DNA of 64,000 bases from BPGX01 sp037447455 (lineage in GTDB: Bacteria; Bacteroidota; Bacteroidia; B-17B0; Aurantibacillaceae): contig JBBIGQ010000007.1 in assembly GCA_037447455.1 (NCBI GenBank), positions 1 through 64,000 of the forward strand, read 5' to 3'. This document shows positions 35,595 through 44,522 of this stretch, one piece after another. Made by a program: the position numbers and the translations under genes. The notes under the pieces were generated by a model. That model did no database searches. It was given only the letters and a program-made list of their open reading frames with translations, and had not been told where the DNA came from. The stretch's first letter is position 1; each line of letters opens with the position of its first letter.

Positions 35595-36777
35595 AGTTTT
35601 AAGAATCATCAATAGATTTAATCTTGGTGGACCTACCTACAATGCTGCGTATTTGACAAAATATCTTCCAGCAGAATATACTACTTTGTTAGTAGGTGGT
35701 GTACATGAAAAACACGAAATAGATTCTTTACACATTGTGAAAAGTTTAGGCATAGAACCTGTGATTATTCCCGAGATGTCAAGGTCTATCCATCCGCTGA
35801 ATGATTTCAAAGCATATAGGAAAATTAAACAGATTATTAAAGCATTTAAACCTGATATTGTTCACACACACGCTTCCAAAGCAGGATTATTAGGACGAAT
35901 GGCGGCTATACAGGAAAATGTTCCGATTATTGTGCATACTTTTCATGGTCATGTGTTTCGTTCGTATTTTAATCCATTTGTAACTAAAGTATTTATTGGT
36001 ATAGAAAAGTATTTGGCAAACAAATCGTCTACAATTGTTGCCGTTAGTGAATTACAAAAAAATGAAATTACTGAACAATTTCGTGTTGTGTCAGAACAAA
36101 AATGTTTCGTTATTCCATTAGGATTAGATTTGAAAAAATTTTCTGAAAATAAAGAAGAAAAAAGAATTCAATTCAGAAATCTTCATAATATATCTAAAGA
36201 TTGCGTCGTCATTGGGATAGTTGGAAGATTAGCACCGATAAAAAATCATCATTTGATTTTGAAAGCATTTAAGTTGTTGAAAAGTAGAATAGAGAAGAAA
36301 ATGGAATTATTGATTGTGGGCGATGGTGATATGAGGCCAGAGTTGGTGCAATTCACTCAACAATTACAATTAAAATATAGGACAAATGCAAATGATACTC
36401 CTGCCGATGTTTATTTTACATCATGGATTAAAGAAATGGATGAAGCGTATTCGGGAATGGATGTAGTGGCTTTGTGTTCCAAAAATGAAGGTACGCCTGT
36501 TAGTTTGTTGGAAGCACAGGCATCGGGTAAGGTAGTGGTCAGTACTAATGTGGGAGGAGTGAAGGACATTGTGCATCCCGATGCAGGATTTATTGTAAAT
36601 GATTTTACAGAAGATAGTTTTGCAGATGCTTTACAAAAAGCAATTAATGAATACGAAGAAAGAAATAAAATTATTGAAAAAAAGGTAAGTCCTTTGATTA
36701 TTCAGCAATACTCTTATGAAATGTTAGTGAGTAGAATGGATGCGTTGTATAAGAGCTTGCTTGAAAACTATTTTTAA
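35587..36777 (+). CDS. Glycosyltransferase family 4 protein
   Basis: A 396-residue GT-B enzyme. N-terminal KVLRIINRFNLGGPTYNAAYL and HTHASKAGLLGRMAA; C-terminal IGIVGRLAPIKNHHLILKAF, LLIVGDGDMRPEL and the nucleotide-sugar segment VVALCSKNEGTPVSLLEAQASGKVVVSTNVGG with the E-x7-E-like motif. It transfers a sugar in surface-glycan assembly; donor and acceptor are unknown. The ATG at 35587 overlaps the preceding stop and gives the normal N terminus; an upstream ATG at 35563 is less likely. Confidence 0.88.
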   Translation: MIKVLRIINRFNLGGPTYNAAYLTKYLPAEYTTLLVGGVHEKHEIDSLHIVKSLGIEPVIIPEMSRSIHPLNDFKAYRKIKQIIKAFKPDIVHTHASKAGLLGRMAAIQENVPIIVHTFHGHVFRSYFNPFVTKVFIGIEKYLANKSSTIVAVSELQKNEITEQFRVVSEQKCFVIPLGLDLKKFSENKEEKRIQFRNLHNISKDCVVIGIVGRLAPIKNHHLILKAFKLLKSRIEKKMELLIVGDGDMRPELVQFTQQLQLKYRTNANDTPADVYFTSWIKEMDEAYSGMDVVALCSKNEGTPVSLLEAQASGKVVVSTNVGGVKDIVHPDAGFIVNDFTEDSFADALQKAINEYEERNKIIEKKVSPLIIQQYSYEMLVSRMDALYKSLLENYF

Positions 36778-37082
36778 GATTGTTTAATTATAAACTAAGA
36801 AAAACGAAGAAAGTATTTTAGATTAAGAAGAATACGATTGAGACAGAAATTACAATTAGAATAATTTTTCTACTAAAAATTCTAGATATAATTTTATTTT
36901 GATAAATAATATAGCAATTTTTGAAGTTATTGTGTTTATTATTAGTTTGTAAATATAATGAATTTTAAGAATATATTAATGAATTCTTTTATAGTTGATG
37001 TGTTTTTATATCAAATTAGTTGTTTAAATATGTTTAATTTTTATCACATTTTTCAATACTTTTGGCACATTGATAAAGTTGT
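36778..37082 (+). other. AT-rich intergenic stretch within the glycan region
   Basis: About 305 bases with no ORF, no stem-loop with T tail and no repeat that I can see. It is among the most AT-rich parts of the window. Just before the next ATG, TAAAGTTG at 37074-37081 is one base off TAnnTTTG. A promoter for the epimerase/psd/epimerase genes is likely here. An unrecognised leader RNA cannot be excluded. Confidence 0.4.
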
Positions 37083-38234
37083 ATGTATAAAATTTTAACC
37101 ATAATTGGAGCAAGACCACAAATTATCAAGGCCGCTGCATTAAGCAGAGCAATCAAAAAATATTTTAGCAAAGAATTAAAAGAAGTCATTGTACATACAG
37201 GACAACATTATGATGAAAACATGAGTCAGGTGTTTTTTGATGAGTTGCAAATACCTGTGCCTGACTTTAATCTCAATGTGGGCAGTAATATGCACGGAAA
37301 GCAAACAGCACAAATGATTGAAAAAATTGAGGAAGTATTGATAAATGAAAAACCTGATGGAATGGTAATTTATGGCGATACTAACTCAACCTTAGCAGGT
37401 GCTATTGCGGCAGTTAAATTACTGGTACCTGTTTTTCATGTTGAAGCGGGTTTGCGGTCGTATAATAAAACTATGCCTGAAGAAATCAATCGCATAATGG
37501 CGGATCATTCGTCTACATTGCTTTTTTGCCCTACGCAGCAGGCAGTGAAAAATCTGGAAAAGGAAGGATATAAATTACATCAGCATTATTGTGATATTAA
37601 TCATCCCAAAGTGGTTTTAAGCGGAGATGTGATGTATGATAACTCTCTGCATTTTTCACAAGTGGCAGAACAAAAATCTGATATTCTCAAAAATCTTGAT
37701 TTAGAAGGGGAAAATTTCATTTTATCTACTATTCATAGAAATAATAACACTGATGAAAAAGAACGATTGAATAACATCTTCAAAGCATTACTGGAAATTG
37801 CAGAACAACAAACTATAGTTTTACCATTGCATCCACGCACCAAAAAAATGCTGCCTGTTCAGTTAAGTCAAGATTTATATCAATCTGTTATGAGTACAAA
37901 AAAATTATTGATAACAGACCCTGTTTCATTTTTAGATATGACGTTGTTAGAAAAACATTGCAAGATGATTATTACAGATAGTGGCGGCGTTCAGAAAGAA
38001 GCATATTTTTTCAAAAAGCCCTGCATTGTTCTGCGGTCTGAAACGGAATGGGTAGAGTTGTTAGATACAGGCACCACATTATTAGCAGATGCAGATGTGA
38101 CAAAGATATTGGCGGCTTATTCTACTTTGCAGAATGTTTCTGTTGAAAAATTTTTGCCATTTTACGGCGATGGTAATGCTGCTCAGAAAATAGCACAAGA
38201 AATTTTAGAGTATTTTAATTATCAAAAATCCTGA
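37083..38234 (+). CDS. Non-hydrolysing UDP-sugar 2-epimerase (WecB/WbpI type), first copy
   Basis: A 383-residue GT-B-fold epimerase. Motifs: ILTIIGARPQIIKAAALSRAI, EVIVHTGQHYDENMSQVFFDEL, VIYGDTNSTLAGAIAA, VFHVEAGLRSYN with MPEEINRIMADH, STIHRNNN and ITDSGGVQKEAYF. The GARPQxIKAA start and TGQHYDENMS segment are closer to the WbpI-type (2,3-diacetamido-uronate) branch than to E. coli WecB, so UDP-GlcNAc to UDP-ManNAc conversion is only one option. It starts after a 305-base gap and is followed by psd after 2 bases. A second, different copy lies just beyond psd. Confidence 0.87.
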   Translation: MYKILTIIGARPQIIKAAALSRAIKKYFSKELKEVIVHTGQHYDENMSQVFFDELQIPVPDFNLNVGSNMHGKQTAQMIEKIEEVLINEKPDGMVIYGDTNSTLAGAIAAVKLLVPVFHVEAGLRSYNKTMPEEINRIMADHSSTLLFCPTQQAVKNLEKEGYKLHQHYCDINHPKVVLSGDVMYDNSLHFSQVAEQKSDILKNLDLEGENFILSTIHRNNNTDEKERLNNIFKALLEIAEQQTIVLPLHPRTKKMLPVQLSQDLYQSVMSTKKLLITDPVSFLDMTLLEKHCKMIITDSGGVQKEAYFFKKPCIVLRSETEWVELLDTGTTLLADADVTKILAAYSTLQNVSVEKFLPFYGDGNAAQKIAQEILEYFNYQKS

Positions 38235-38236
38235 AT

Positions 38237-38890
38237 ATGAAATTTCACAAAGAAGGTTATCCAAGTTTATTAGTTGTATTACTGGTAGATACTATTTTAA
38301 TTACCGTAGCATATACTTTTAAGGAGCAAGTTTTTCTGAGATATTTTTTAATAACCATTGCTGTTTTTCTTTTCATACTAATTCTGCAATTTTTTAGAAG
38401 TCCTGTTCGTAAATGGACAAAAGATGAAGCAATGCTCATTGCACCAGCCGATGGAAAAGTAGTGGTGATTGAAAAAACTTTTGAGCCCGAGTATTTGAAA
38501 TCAGAATGTATTCAGTTGAGTATTTTTATGTCGCCTATTAATGTGCATGTGAATCGTTATCCGATTAGCGGAAAAGTACTGTATTACAAATACCATGCGG
38601 GTAAAAAACTGGTAGCGTGGCATCCTAAGTCCAGCACAGAAAATGAACGGACATCAATTGTGATACAACATTTCAGTGGGAAAAAAATTTTGATTCGTCA
38701 GATTGCAGGATTATTGGCCAGAAGAATTGTTTGTTATGCCAAAGAAAATAGTGAAGTTTCACAATGCGATGAATTAGGGTTTATTAAGTTTGGTTCAAGA
38801 GTGGATGTATTTTTGCCATTAGAGGCTGAGGTATTGGTTCAATTAAACGAAGAAGTACAAGGTGGAGTAACTCGTTTAGCCAAATTGTAA
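38237..38890 (+). CDS. psd: Phosphatidylserine decarboxylase-related protein
   Basis: A 217-residue protein of the short (type II, archaetidylserine-like) decarboxylase group. N-terminal membrane helices (LLVVLLVDTILITVAYTF; YFLITIAVFLFILILQFF), then FFRSPVRKWTKDEAMLIAPADGKVV, IFMSPINVHVNRYPISG and VVCYA-like QIAGLLARRIVCY. The self-cleavage site is in GFIKFGSRVDVFLP, where Gly-Ser gives the pyruvoyl group. It makes phosphatidylethanolamine from phosphatidylserine. Placement between two UDP-sugar epimerases, 2 and 5 bases away, is odd. No pssA is adjacent. Confidence 0.92.
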   Translation: MKFHKEGYPSLLVVLLVDTILITVAYTFKEQVFLRYFLITIAVFLFILILQFFRSPVRKWTKDEAMLIAPADGKVVVIEKTFEPEYLKSECIQLSIFMSPINVHVNRYPISGKVLYYKYHAGKKLVAWHPKSSTENERTSIVIQHFSGKKILIRQIAGLLARRIVCYAKENSEVSQCDELGFIKFGSRVDVFLPLEAEVLVQLNEEVQGGVTRLAKL

Positions 38891-38895
38891 ACACT

Positions 38896-40011
38896 ATGCG
38901 AAAAAAGAAGATATTAATTGTCGTAGGAACACGGCCTAATTTTATTAAGGTAACGCAATTCAAGGTCTTGTCTGAAAAATTTCCATCTCTGGAAATTAGG
39001 ATTGTACATACGTCTCAACACTACAGCGACGAAATGAGTAAATTGTTTTTTGAGGAATTGAATTTGCAGCCCGATTATTTTCTGGATATACCTACGGATT
39101 TGTCTGTTGTTTCACAAATGACAGAGATTATGAAAGGTCTTGAAAAACTGATAAACGAAGTTTTTTATCCTGATTTGATAATGGTGGTAGGAGATGTCAA
39201 TTCAACATTAGCAGGTGCGTTGGTGGCTAATAAGATGAACATTCCACTGGCGCATCTGGAAAGCGGTTTAAGAAGTTTTGATGATTCCATGCCAGAAGAA
39301 TACAATAGAATATTGACGGATAGGATGGCTAAGTATTTTTTTGTAACAGAACAAGATGCTATCGTTAATTTGAAAAGAGAAGGAATTGCTGATGAAAAAA
39401 TATTTTTTGTTGGAAATACCATGATTGACACTTTAGTGGCTTTCAAAGATAACATCCATCAATCGGATATATTAAATCAATTGTCTATTTCGTCCAGACA
39501 ATATGTTCTGATTACTTTACATCGGCCAAATAATGTAGATACAGAAGAGGGATTACAAAAAATCATTTCATTATTCCAAACATTGCATCAAAAATTTTCT
39601 GATACAATAAAATATTTTGTATTTCCTGTGCATCCCCGTACTGCTCATAATTTTAAGAAGTTTCAATTATGGGATGAATTAAATGCTATACCATCTATTG
39701 TCATTACTCAACCACAATCATATCTTAACTTTCAAAAGTTAATACAAGATACATTGTTGGTCATTACAGATAGTGGAGGAGTTCAGGAGGAAACGAGTTA
39801 TCTCAACATTCCTTGTATTACGCTACGACCAAGTACGGAGCGGCCTGTAACGCTATGGCAGGGCAGCAATGTGCTTTTGCCGTTTGATAAAGAGGTTATT
39901 GTGCAATGTATGAATGATTTACTGGAAAAACGAGAATTCAAACCATCTTCTATTCCTTTGTGGGATGGGTGCGCTACAGAAAGAATATTGGAAATACTTA
40001 CGATGTTGTAA
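38896..40011 (+). CDS. Non-hydrolysing UDP-sugar 2-epimerase (WecB type), second copy
   Basis: A 371-residue paralogue of the protein at 37083-38234, clearly diverged: ILIVVGTRPNFIKVTQFKVL, IVHTSQHYSDEMSKLFFEEL, VVGDVNSTLAGALVA, LAHLESGLRSFD with MPEEYNRILTDR, ITLHRPNNVDTEE and VITDSGGVQEETSYL. Active-site acid and His positions are kept. It probably epimerises UDP-GlcNAc or a related sugar at C2. Last gene of the forward run; it converges on the sensor kinase gene with 23 bases between. Two different epimerases in one operon suggest two different UDP-sugars. Confidence 0.87.
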   Translation: MRKKKILIVVGTRPNFIKVTQFKVLSEKFPSLEIRIVHTSQHYSDEMSKLFFEELNLQPDYFLDIPTDLSVVSQMTEIMKGLEKLINEVFYPDLIMVVGDVNSTLAGALVANKMNIPLAHLESGLRSFDDSMPEEYNRILTDRMAKYFFVTEQDAIVNLKREGIADEKIFFVGNTMIDTLVAFKDNIHQSDILNQLSISSRQYVLITLHRPNNVDTEEGLQKIISLFQTLHQKFSDTIKYFVFPVHPRTAHNFKKFQLWDELNAIPSIVITQPQSYLNFQKLIQDTLLVITDSGGVQEETSYLNIPCITLRPSTERPVTLWQGSNVLLPFDKEVIVQCMNDLLEKREFKPSSIPLWDGCATERILEILTML

Positions 40012-40034
40012 ATTCTGATGAGGGTTTGTTAAAA

Positions 40035-41180
40035 TTAACGACTGATGAGAATAGTGTACTTTCCATCTACTTTTGAAGGATATTTTACCTGAAAATCAGA
40101 ACTTTCTGCTAAATCTTTAATAATGCTTAATCCGAAGGAGTGTTTATTATTCACTGCATTTTCAAAGTCAAAAGTACAGCTATCACCAAGGACAATTTTG
40201 GCTTTATTTTCGGAAAGTACATTAAAAGTAAAGTCAAATGTGCCTTTGTAAGGCAGGATACAATATTTAATAGAGTTCAGGAATATTTCCGTAATCATTA
40301 AACCTAAGTTAATGGAGTATTTAGCGGAAATTTCGAACTCTTTTTCTTCTATGTAAAAATTTATCTGACTTTTAAATTCAGAATAACTGGACAAAAATTC
40401 TTCTGATAATTTTTTTAGATAAGTTGGTAAGTTGATAGTTTGATAGGTATTGGATTCTAATAACAATTCGTGCACTTTAAGCATTGAAAACACCTGGTGT
40501 TCAAAGGCATCAAAAATTTCTTCTTTTCCTTTTTTTACATTTTCTTTGCTGATTCGTAGTAAACTCACCAATACAGAAAAATTGTTTTTTACTCTGTGAT
40601 TCAATTCTTTGATGAGCAGTTCTTTTTCTTTTAATGCTTCCACCAGTTTTTTTTGAATGACCTTTCTTCGATTATTTTCTATTTGTGCTAAGGCCAATTG
40701 AGCCAGGGAGATAGCAAAGGTTTGTTCTAATTCATTAAACACTCTGGGGGTATTCCCTGTTTTTTCAAAACACATCACACCAATGAGTTTACCATTGAGG
40801 CGAAGTGGAATGTCCATAAGGGAAATAACATCGTATTGTTTAGCGTAGTTATCACTAAACTCAAAAGTAGCGGGGTGCTCGTGGATATTAGGTGCTAAAA
40901 TAATTTTATCTTCCAACAGATGCTGGAAGTAATGCGGCACGTCTTTTTCGTAAATCCATGTATGATGCGAAAACGAATTATTTCTTTTGTCATACTCGGC
41001 AATAGAGAATATACCGTTTTTTTCTTTGTTGAGCAACCATATATTAATTCGTTCAATGTTTAAGAAATCTGTAACACGGGAAGAGAATTCGTACACAAAG
41101 GCCAAAATACTATCGCCATTGCTTTCACTATCCGCAACTGAAATTTTACTCAAACTATCTATTTCATCTAAAATTTTCAT
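40035..41180 (-). CDS. GAF-domain sensor histidine kinase, HisKA_2 type
   Basis: A 381-residue soluble protein. Residues about 20-165 are a GAF domain (LNIERINIWLLNKEKN; DIPLRLNGKLIGVMCFEKTG). Residues about 180-260 carry a HisKA_2 phosphorylation helix ELLIKELNHRVKNNFSVLVSLL with the phospho-acceptor His. The C-terminal HATPase domain has an N box (LMITEIFLNSIKYCI) and SFGLSIIKDLAES, but the usual DxGxG box reads GDSCTFDFE, so ATP binding may be weakened. No response regulator is adjacent (orphan kinase). Monocistronic and convergent with the glycan genes. Confidence 0.85.
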   Translation of the reverse strand: MKILDEIDSLSKISVADSESNGDSILAFVYEFSSRVTDFLNIERINIWLLNKEKNGIFSIAEYDKRNNSFSHHTWIYEKDVPHYFQHLLEDKIILAPNIHEHPATFEFSDNYAKQYDVISLMDIPLRLNGKLIGVMCFEKTGNTPRVFNELEQTFAISLAQLALAQIENNRRKVIQKKLVEALKEKELLIKELNHRVKNNFSVLVSLLRISKENVKKGKEEIFDAFEHQVFSMLKVHELLLESNTYQTINLPTYLKKLSEEFLSSYSEFKSQINFYIEEKEFEISAKYSINLGLMITEIFLNSIKYCILPYKGTFDFTFNVLSENKAKIVLGDSCTFDFENAVNNKHSFGLSIIKDLAESSDFQVKYPSKVDGKYTILISR

Positions 41181-41280
41181 TATTTAGAATAATAATATTT
41201 AATTTTTGTCTATTAAAAATCGCAATAAAGATAAATAATGTTTTTCATATTGACAAATATTTTTTGAAATACATTTAAAA

Positions 41281-41308
41281 CAGAAAAACCTTTGCGTTTG
41301 CAAAGGTT
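41281..41308 (-). terminator. Rho-independent terminator after rpsU
   Basis: A perfect 9-bp stem (AACCTTTGC at 41287-41295 with GCAAAGGTT at 41300-41308), a 4-base loop and a minus-strand T run (TTTTTCTG) after it. It lies about 36 bases after the rpsU stop. Confidence 0.88.
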
Positions 41309-41343
41309 ACAATAATAGAATATAAAATACGAATGAGTTGGGA

Positions 41344-41541
41344 TTAAATGTCTAGCTCGCTTCTGCGAATTTTTTCTCTGATAATGGCTTTGTTGATGAT
41401 TTCTTTTTGTCTTTCAGAGGGTTTTTTGTAATACATTCTGTCTCTTAATTGTTTTAAGATCCCTACTTTTTCAAACTTTTTTTTGTACTTTTTGAGAGCT
41501 TTTTCAATGGTATCGCCTTCTTTAATTGGAATGATTAGCAT
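41344..41541 (-). CDS. rpsU: 30S ribosomal protein S21
   Basis: A 65-residue basic protein of normal S21 length. Motifs: MLIIPIKEGDTIEKALKKYKKKFEKVGILKQLRDRMYYKKPSERQ in order, with the basic tail IREKIRRSELDI. S21 sits on the 30S platform near the 3' end of 16S rRNA and the anti-Shine-Dalgarno region. That is relevant here, where gene starts mostly lack Shine-Dalgarno sequences. Own promoter box and terminator, so monocistronic. Confidence 0.97.
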   Translation of the reverse strand: MLIIPIKEGDTIEKALKKYKKKFEKVGILKQLRDRMYYKKPSERQKEIINKAIIREKIRRSELDI

Positions 41542-41563
41542 AATGTCGTAAAATTTGAGGGGG

Positions 41564-41571
41564 CAAATATA
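41564..41571 (-). promoter_or_regulatory. Probable -7 box of rpsU
   Basis: Minus-strand TATATTTG fits TAnnTTTG, 22 bases before the ATG at 41541. Confidence 0.6.
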
Positions 41572-41597
41572 GAATTTTTTTTAATTAAAAACAAAAA

Positions 41598-42320
41598 TTA
41601 AAAATTGGGTTTTAAGGTGTATTTTTTGTAAAAATCGGTGATGTGTTTTACCACATCTTTTGGCTCGTCCAGTATTACGAATAGATCTAAGTCGCTTTCA
41701 GAAATATTGTGTTCTTTGTATAACATCGTTTGTTTTATCCAGTCAATGAGCCCTTTCCAATATTCACTGCCCACCAATACGATGGGGAAATGAGCAATTT
41801 TATTGGTTTGAATGAGTGTCAAAGATTCAAATAATTCATCCATAGTGCCAAAGCCACCGGGCAAGCCCACAAATCCTTGTGAGTATTTGAGAAAAATGGT
41901 TTTTCTTACAAAAAAGAAATCAAAGTTCAGAATTTTGTCAAAGTCCACATAATCGTTATGTTTTTGTTCAAAAGGCAAAACGATGTTTAGCCCAACGGAC
42001 TTACCGTTACCACGTTGTGCCCCTTTATTAGCGGCTTCCATGATGCCGGGACCACCGCCGGTAATGATTCCAAAACCTTCTTGAGTGAGTAAATACGCAA
42101 TTTCTTCGGCTAATTGATAATATTTGGAATCGGGCTTTGTACGGGCAGAGCCAAAGATGGACGCACAGGGTCCGATTTTACTCATTCGCTCAAAGCTGTT
42201 GACAAATTCGCCCATAATGCGAAAGACATGCCAGCTGTCGTATGCCTTGATTTCGTGCCATTCTTTGGGGGCTAATGCTTTTCGTATTTTTTCTTCTTCT
42301 TGTCTCTCTTTTTCAGTCAT
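41598..42320 (-). CDS. LOG family protein (TIGR00730)
   Basis: A 240-residue Rossmann-like protein. Signature motifs: ASIFGSARTKPDSKYY, GFGIITGGGPGIMEAANKGA and GLPGGFGTMDELFE (the PGGxGTxxE motif). LOG proteins release free cytokinin-type bases from nucleoside monophosphates by phosphoribohydrolase action; in bacteria many hydrolyse AMP or IMP-like substrates. The ATG at 42320 is preferred over a TTG at 42353 because the latter overlaps ruvX and the peptide then begins with unusual hydrophobic residues. It starts 13 bases after the ruvX stop, probably one operon. Confidence 0.9.
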   Translation of the reverse strand: MTEKERQEEEKIRKALAPKEWHEIKAYDSWHVFRIMGEFVNSFERMSKIGPCASIFGSARTKPDSKYYQLAEEIAYLLTQEGFGIITGGGPGIMEAANKGAQRGNGKSVGLNIVLPFEQKHNDYVDFDKILNFDFFFVRKTIFLKYSQGFVGLPGGFGTMDELFESLTLIQTNKIAHFPIVLVGSEYWKGLIDWIKQTMLYKEHNISESDLDLFVILDEPKDVVKHITDFYKKYTLKPNF

Positions 42321-42333
42321 AAGATATAAAATT

Positions 42334-42750
42334 TTATTGTTTGTAATAATCAAGATAGTTTTGAAGAATGATAGTAGCAGATATTAAGTCAAGATTGGAT
42401 TTATTTTGTCTATCTGATTTTTTGGTGTTCATAAAAATTAAAGTTTGTTGCGCCATTATGGATGTCAGCCGTTCGTCAATTTGTTCAATTTTTATTTCAG
42501 GAAATTCTTTTTTTAAATTCAAAATAAATTGTTCAACAAGTTCAGTTGTAGTTGTTTTTTGTCCTTTCATACCAATTGGATAACCTACCACAATAGTTTC
42601 AATATCATGTGCTTTAACAAGTTGATGTAAGATGGAAAAAACTTCAGAAGTACTTACGACCGAATGCCCATTCGCAATAATTTTCAAAGGGTCGCTAATG
42701 GCTATTCCACAACGTTTTATTCCAAAATCTATGGCAAGAATTCGAGGCAT
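42334..42750 (-). CDS. ruvX: Holliday junction resolvase-like RuvX (YqgF)
   Basis: A 138-residue protein with the RNase H-like YqgF fold: ILAIDFGIKRCGIAISDP, ETIVVGYPIGMKGQKTTTT, IEQIDERLTSIMAQQ and a C-terminal SNLDLISATIILQNYLD with the third acidic residue. Roles proposed for the family are processing of pre-16S rRNA 5' ends and Holliday-junction cleavage. Followed by the LOG gene on the same strand; upstream is the SDR gene 83 bases away. Confidence 0.94.
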   Translation of the reverse strand: MPRILAIDFGIKRCGIAISDPLKIIANGHSVVSTSEVFSILHQLVKAHDIETIVVGYPIGMKGQKTTTTELVEQFILNLKKEFPEIKIEQIDERLTSIMAQQTLIFMNTKKSDRQNKSNLDLISATIILQNYLDYYKQ

Positions 42751-42832
42751 AATTTACAAGCTTCAAATTTATGAATAAGAAACGAGAAATGAGTATGCTA
42801 TTTACAGAGCTTCACATAGTTTAATAAATTTA

Positions 42833-43852
42833 TTACTTTTTTACTTCATTTAAGAATTTTTGAGACACAGCGTGAATGTATGGTTTAACAGGAATGAATG
42901 AATAATTTAAGATTTGTTTTATGAGTGTATTATCATAAAAATTTTGCATAAATGCACCTTGAACGGTAGCTTTTGTAAAATTAGGTTCATAAGATGGATT
43001 GATTGTTGAATATATTTTTTCAAAAAATTGGGCGGTTTTCACTAATAATGGTGTTGCTTTGTAGGAAGGTGTTTTTTTATGGAGCGATCGATGAAGCTCA
43101 TCTAAAATTTCTTTAAATGAATAGTTATTTTCTATGACAATAAATCGTTGGCCAAAAATTTCTTTTTGCATCAGCAGAAGCATAATATGGACTACATCTT
43201 CAACGGCCACATAGCCAGTAATTCCGGTGGTATAAAAAGGCAAGCCCCTGTAAGTTTTTTGAACGAGTATGCCCCAGCCATTGTTCCAATTGCCAGCGCC
43301 CACAATAATTCCTGGATTTACAATCACGGCTTTTAATCCTTCTTCAATACCACGCCACACTTCGCATTCTCCAAGGTATTTGGATAATGCGTAAGCATAT
43401 TCATACTTTCCGGGTTGCCAGAATGTTTTTTCGTTTATAGGATTGTGTTCAAATTGATTTAATAATGCAGCAATAGAACTAACATAGCAAAATTTAATGT
43501 CTTTTTCTAAACAACAATTCACCACGTTGGCCGTAATTTCTGCATTGGTTTTAATTAGTTCATTTCTTCTTTTATCATTAAAGGAAACTAGTCCTGCGCA
43601 GTGATATATGTCTCTAATGTTGTAATTTGTAATTATTTCTTCTATTTCAAAAGGATTCAAAAAATCCGGTTCTATCCATTTTATTTTTTCAAATTGTTCC
43701 TGCGCATTGGTGAAATAATAAGATAAAATGTTTTTTGTTATATCAATAGAGCTATGTTTGCGTTTAGTAGCAATTATAGTGTCGTATTGACGAAGTAATT
43801 GTGCTATTAAATGCCCGCCTAATAAACCTGTTGCACCAGTAACTAGTATCAT
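42833..43852 (-). CDS. NAD(P)-dependent extended SDR (dihydroflavonol-reductase-like)
   Basis: A 339-residue Rossmann protein starting MILVTGATGLLGGHLIAQLL. It has HCAGLVSFND, VSSIAALL and a catalytic YALSKYLGE (Tyr-xxx-Lys). C-terminal DEL..SLHKKTPSYKATPLL is typical of the DFR-like group, often annotated as NAD-dependent epimerase/dehydratase. Substrate unknown. It starts 4 bases after the PAP2-like gene's stop, and gpsA lies just upstream, so a link with lipid metabolism is possible. Confidence 0.82.
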   Translation of the reverse strand: MILVTGATGLLGGHLIAQLLRQYDTIIATKRKHSSIDITKNILSYYFTNAQEQFEKIKWIEPDFLNPFEIEEIITNYNIRDIYHCAGLVSFNDKRRNELIKTNAEITANVVNCCLEKDIKFCYVSSIAALLNQFEHNPINEKTFWQPGKYEYAYALSKYLGECEVWRGIEEGLKAVIVNPGIIVGAGNWNNGWGILVQKTYRGLPFYTTGITGYVAVEDVVHIMLLLMQKEIFGQRFIVIENNYSFKEILDELHRSLHKKTPSYKATPLLVKTAQFFEKIYSTINPSYEPNFTKATVQGAFMQNFYDNTLIKQILNYSFIPVKPYIHAVSQKFLNEVKK

Positions 43853-43856
43853 GAAA

Positions 43857-44519
43857 TTAGGTATTAATTTTGTACGTTAATAAAAAGACAGTAACAGATG
43901 AAAGGACACCTAATGCCCAGCCACTTACTAATTCTGTAAAAGTATGTGCTTGGAGCAGCATTCGTAACAACATTACCAAACTTCCAAGAAGTATGGAAAA
44001 ATATAATTCTGGCATAAAATATTCATGATACAATAAGATAATGGACACGAAAAAACCACTTAAGGCACCAACCCCGGCAGCATGAATACTTGGTTTAAAT
44101 GTTGGGATAGTTAAAAGTGATAACAGAAACATTAATACCGACATTACGCTTATCAGAACAATCGTTGGTCTGAAAAATTCCCGTGCATATAATTCACGAA
44201 ACATATAAAACAAGAACCAGTAATAAACACCTAATAATAAAAGTATATATTTTCTATCTTTAACTGAATTTAAGTGGATAGAGTGAATGAGTTTTAATAT
44301 CTTGGCAAAGAATAGTATGATTATTGGAATGAAAGCAGTAAGTGCAGTATAGAGCAGTATCCATTTCAACTTTAAGGAAAAAGGAATAAAATAAGCATAC
44401 ACCATGGGCACTTCGGTAGATTTTCCAAAGAAAAACCAAATAGATAAAAACATTGGAATAAAGACAGGATGAAAACATACATTCAAAAAATAAAAAAAAT
44501 TGTAAAGTTGATTTTTCAC
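43857..44519 (-). CDS. PAP2-like integral membrane protein
   Basis: A 220-residue protein with about six membrane helices. Degenerate phosphatase motifs: SVKDRKYILLLL, PSIHAAGVGALSGFF (compare PSGH) and RMLLQAHTFTELVSGWALG (compare SRxxxxxHxxxD, with Glu where Asp is usual). Bacteroidota carry many such relatives, whose activity on lipid phosphates is not certain. It lies 3 bases downstream of gpsA and 4 bases upstream of the SDR gene, so the three form a tight operon. Confidence 0.65.
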   Translation of the reverse strand: MKNQLYNFFYFLNVCFHPVFIPMFLSIWFFFGKSTEVPMVYAYFIPFSLKLKWILLYTALTAFIPIIILFFAKILKLIHSIHLNSVKDRKYILLLLGVYYWFLFYMFRELYAREFFRPTIVLISVMSVLMFLLSLLTIPTFKPSIHAAGVGALSGFFVSIILLYHEYFMPELYFSILLGSLVMLLRMLLQAHTFTELVSGWALGVLSSVTVFLLTYKINT

Positions 44520-44522
44520 AAC

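Noticed and set aside
36778..37082. Replication origin or leader RNA in the AT-rich gap
   Set aside because: No DnaA-box cluster, no stem-loop and no dnaA or dnaN nearby; the stretch is just AT-rich promoter-like DNA.
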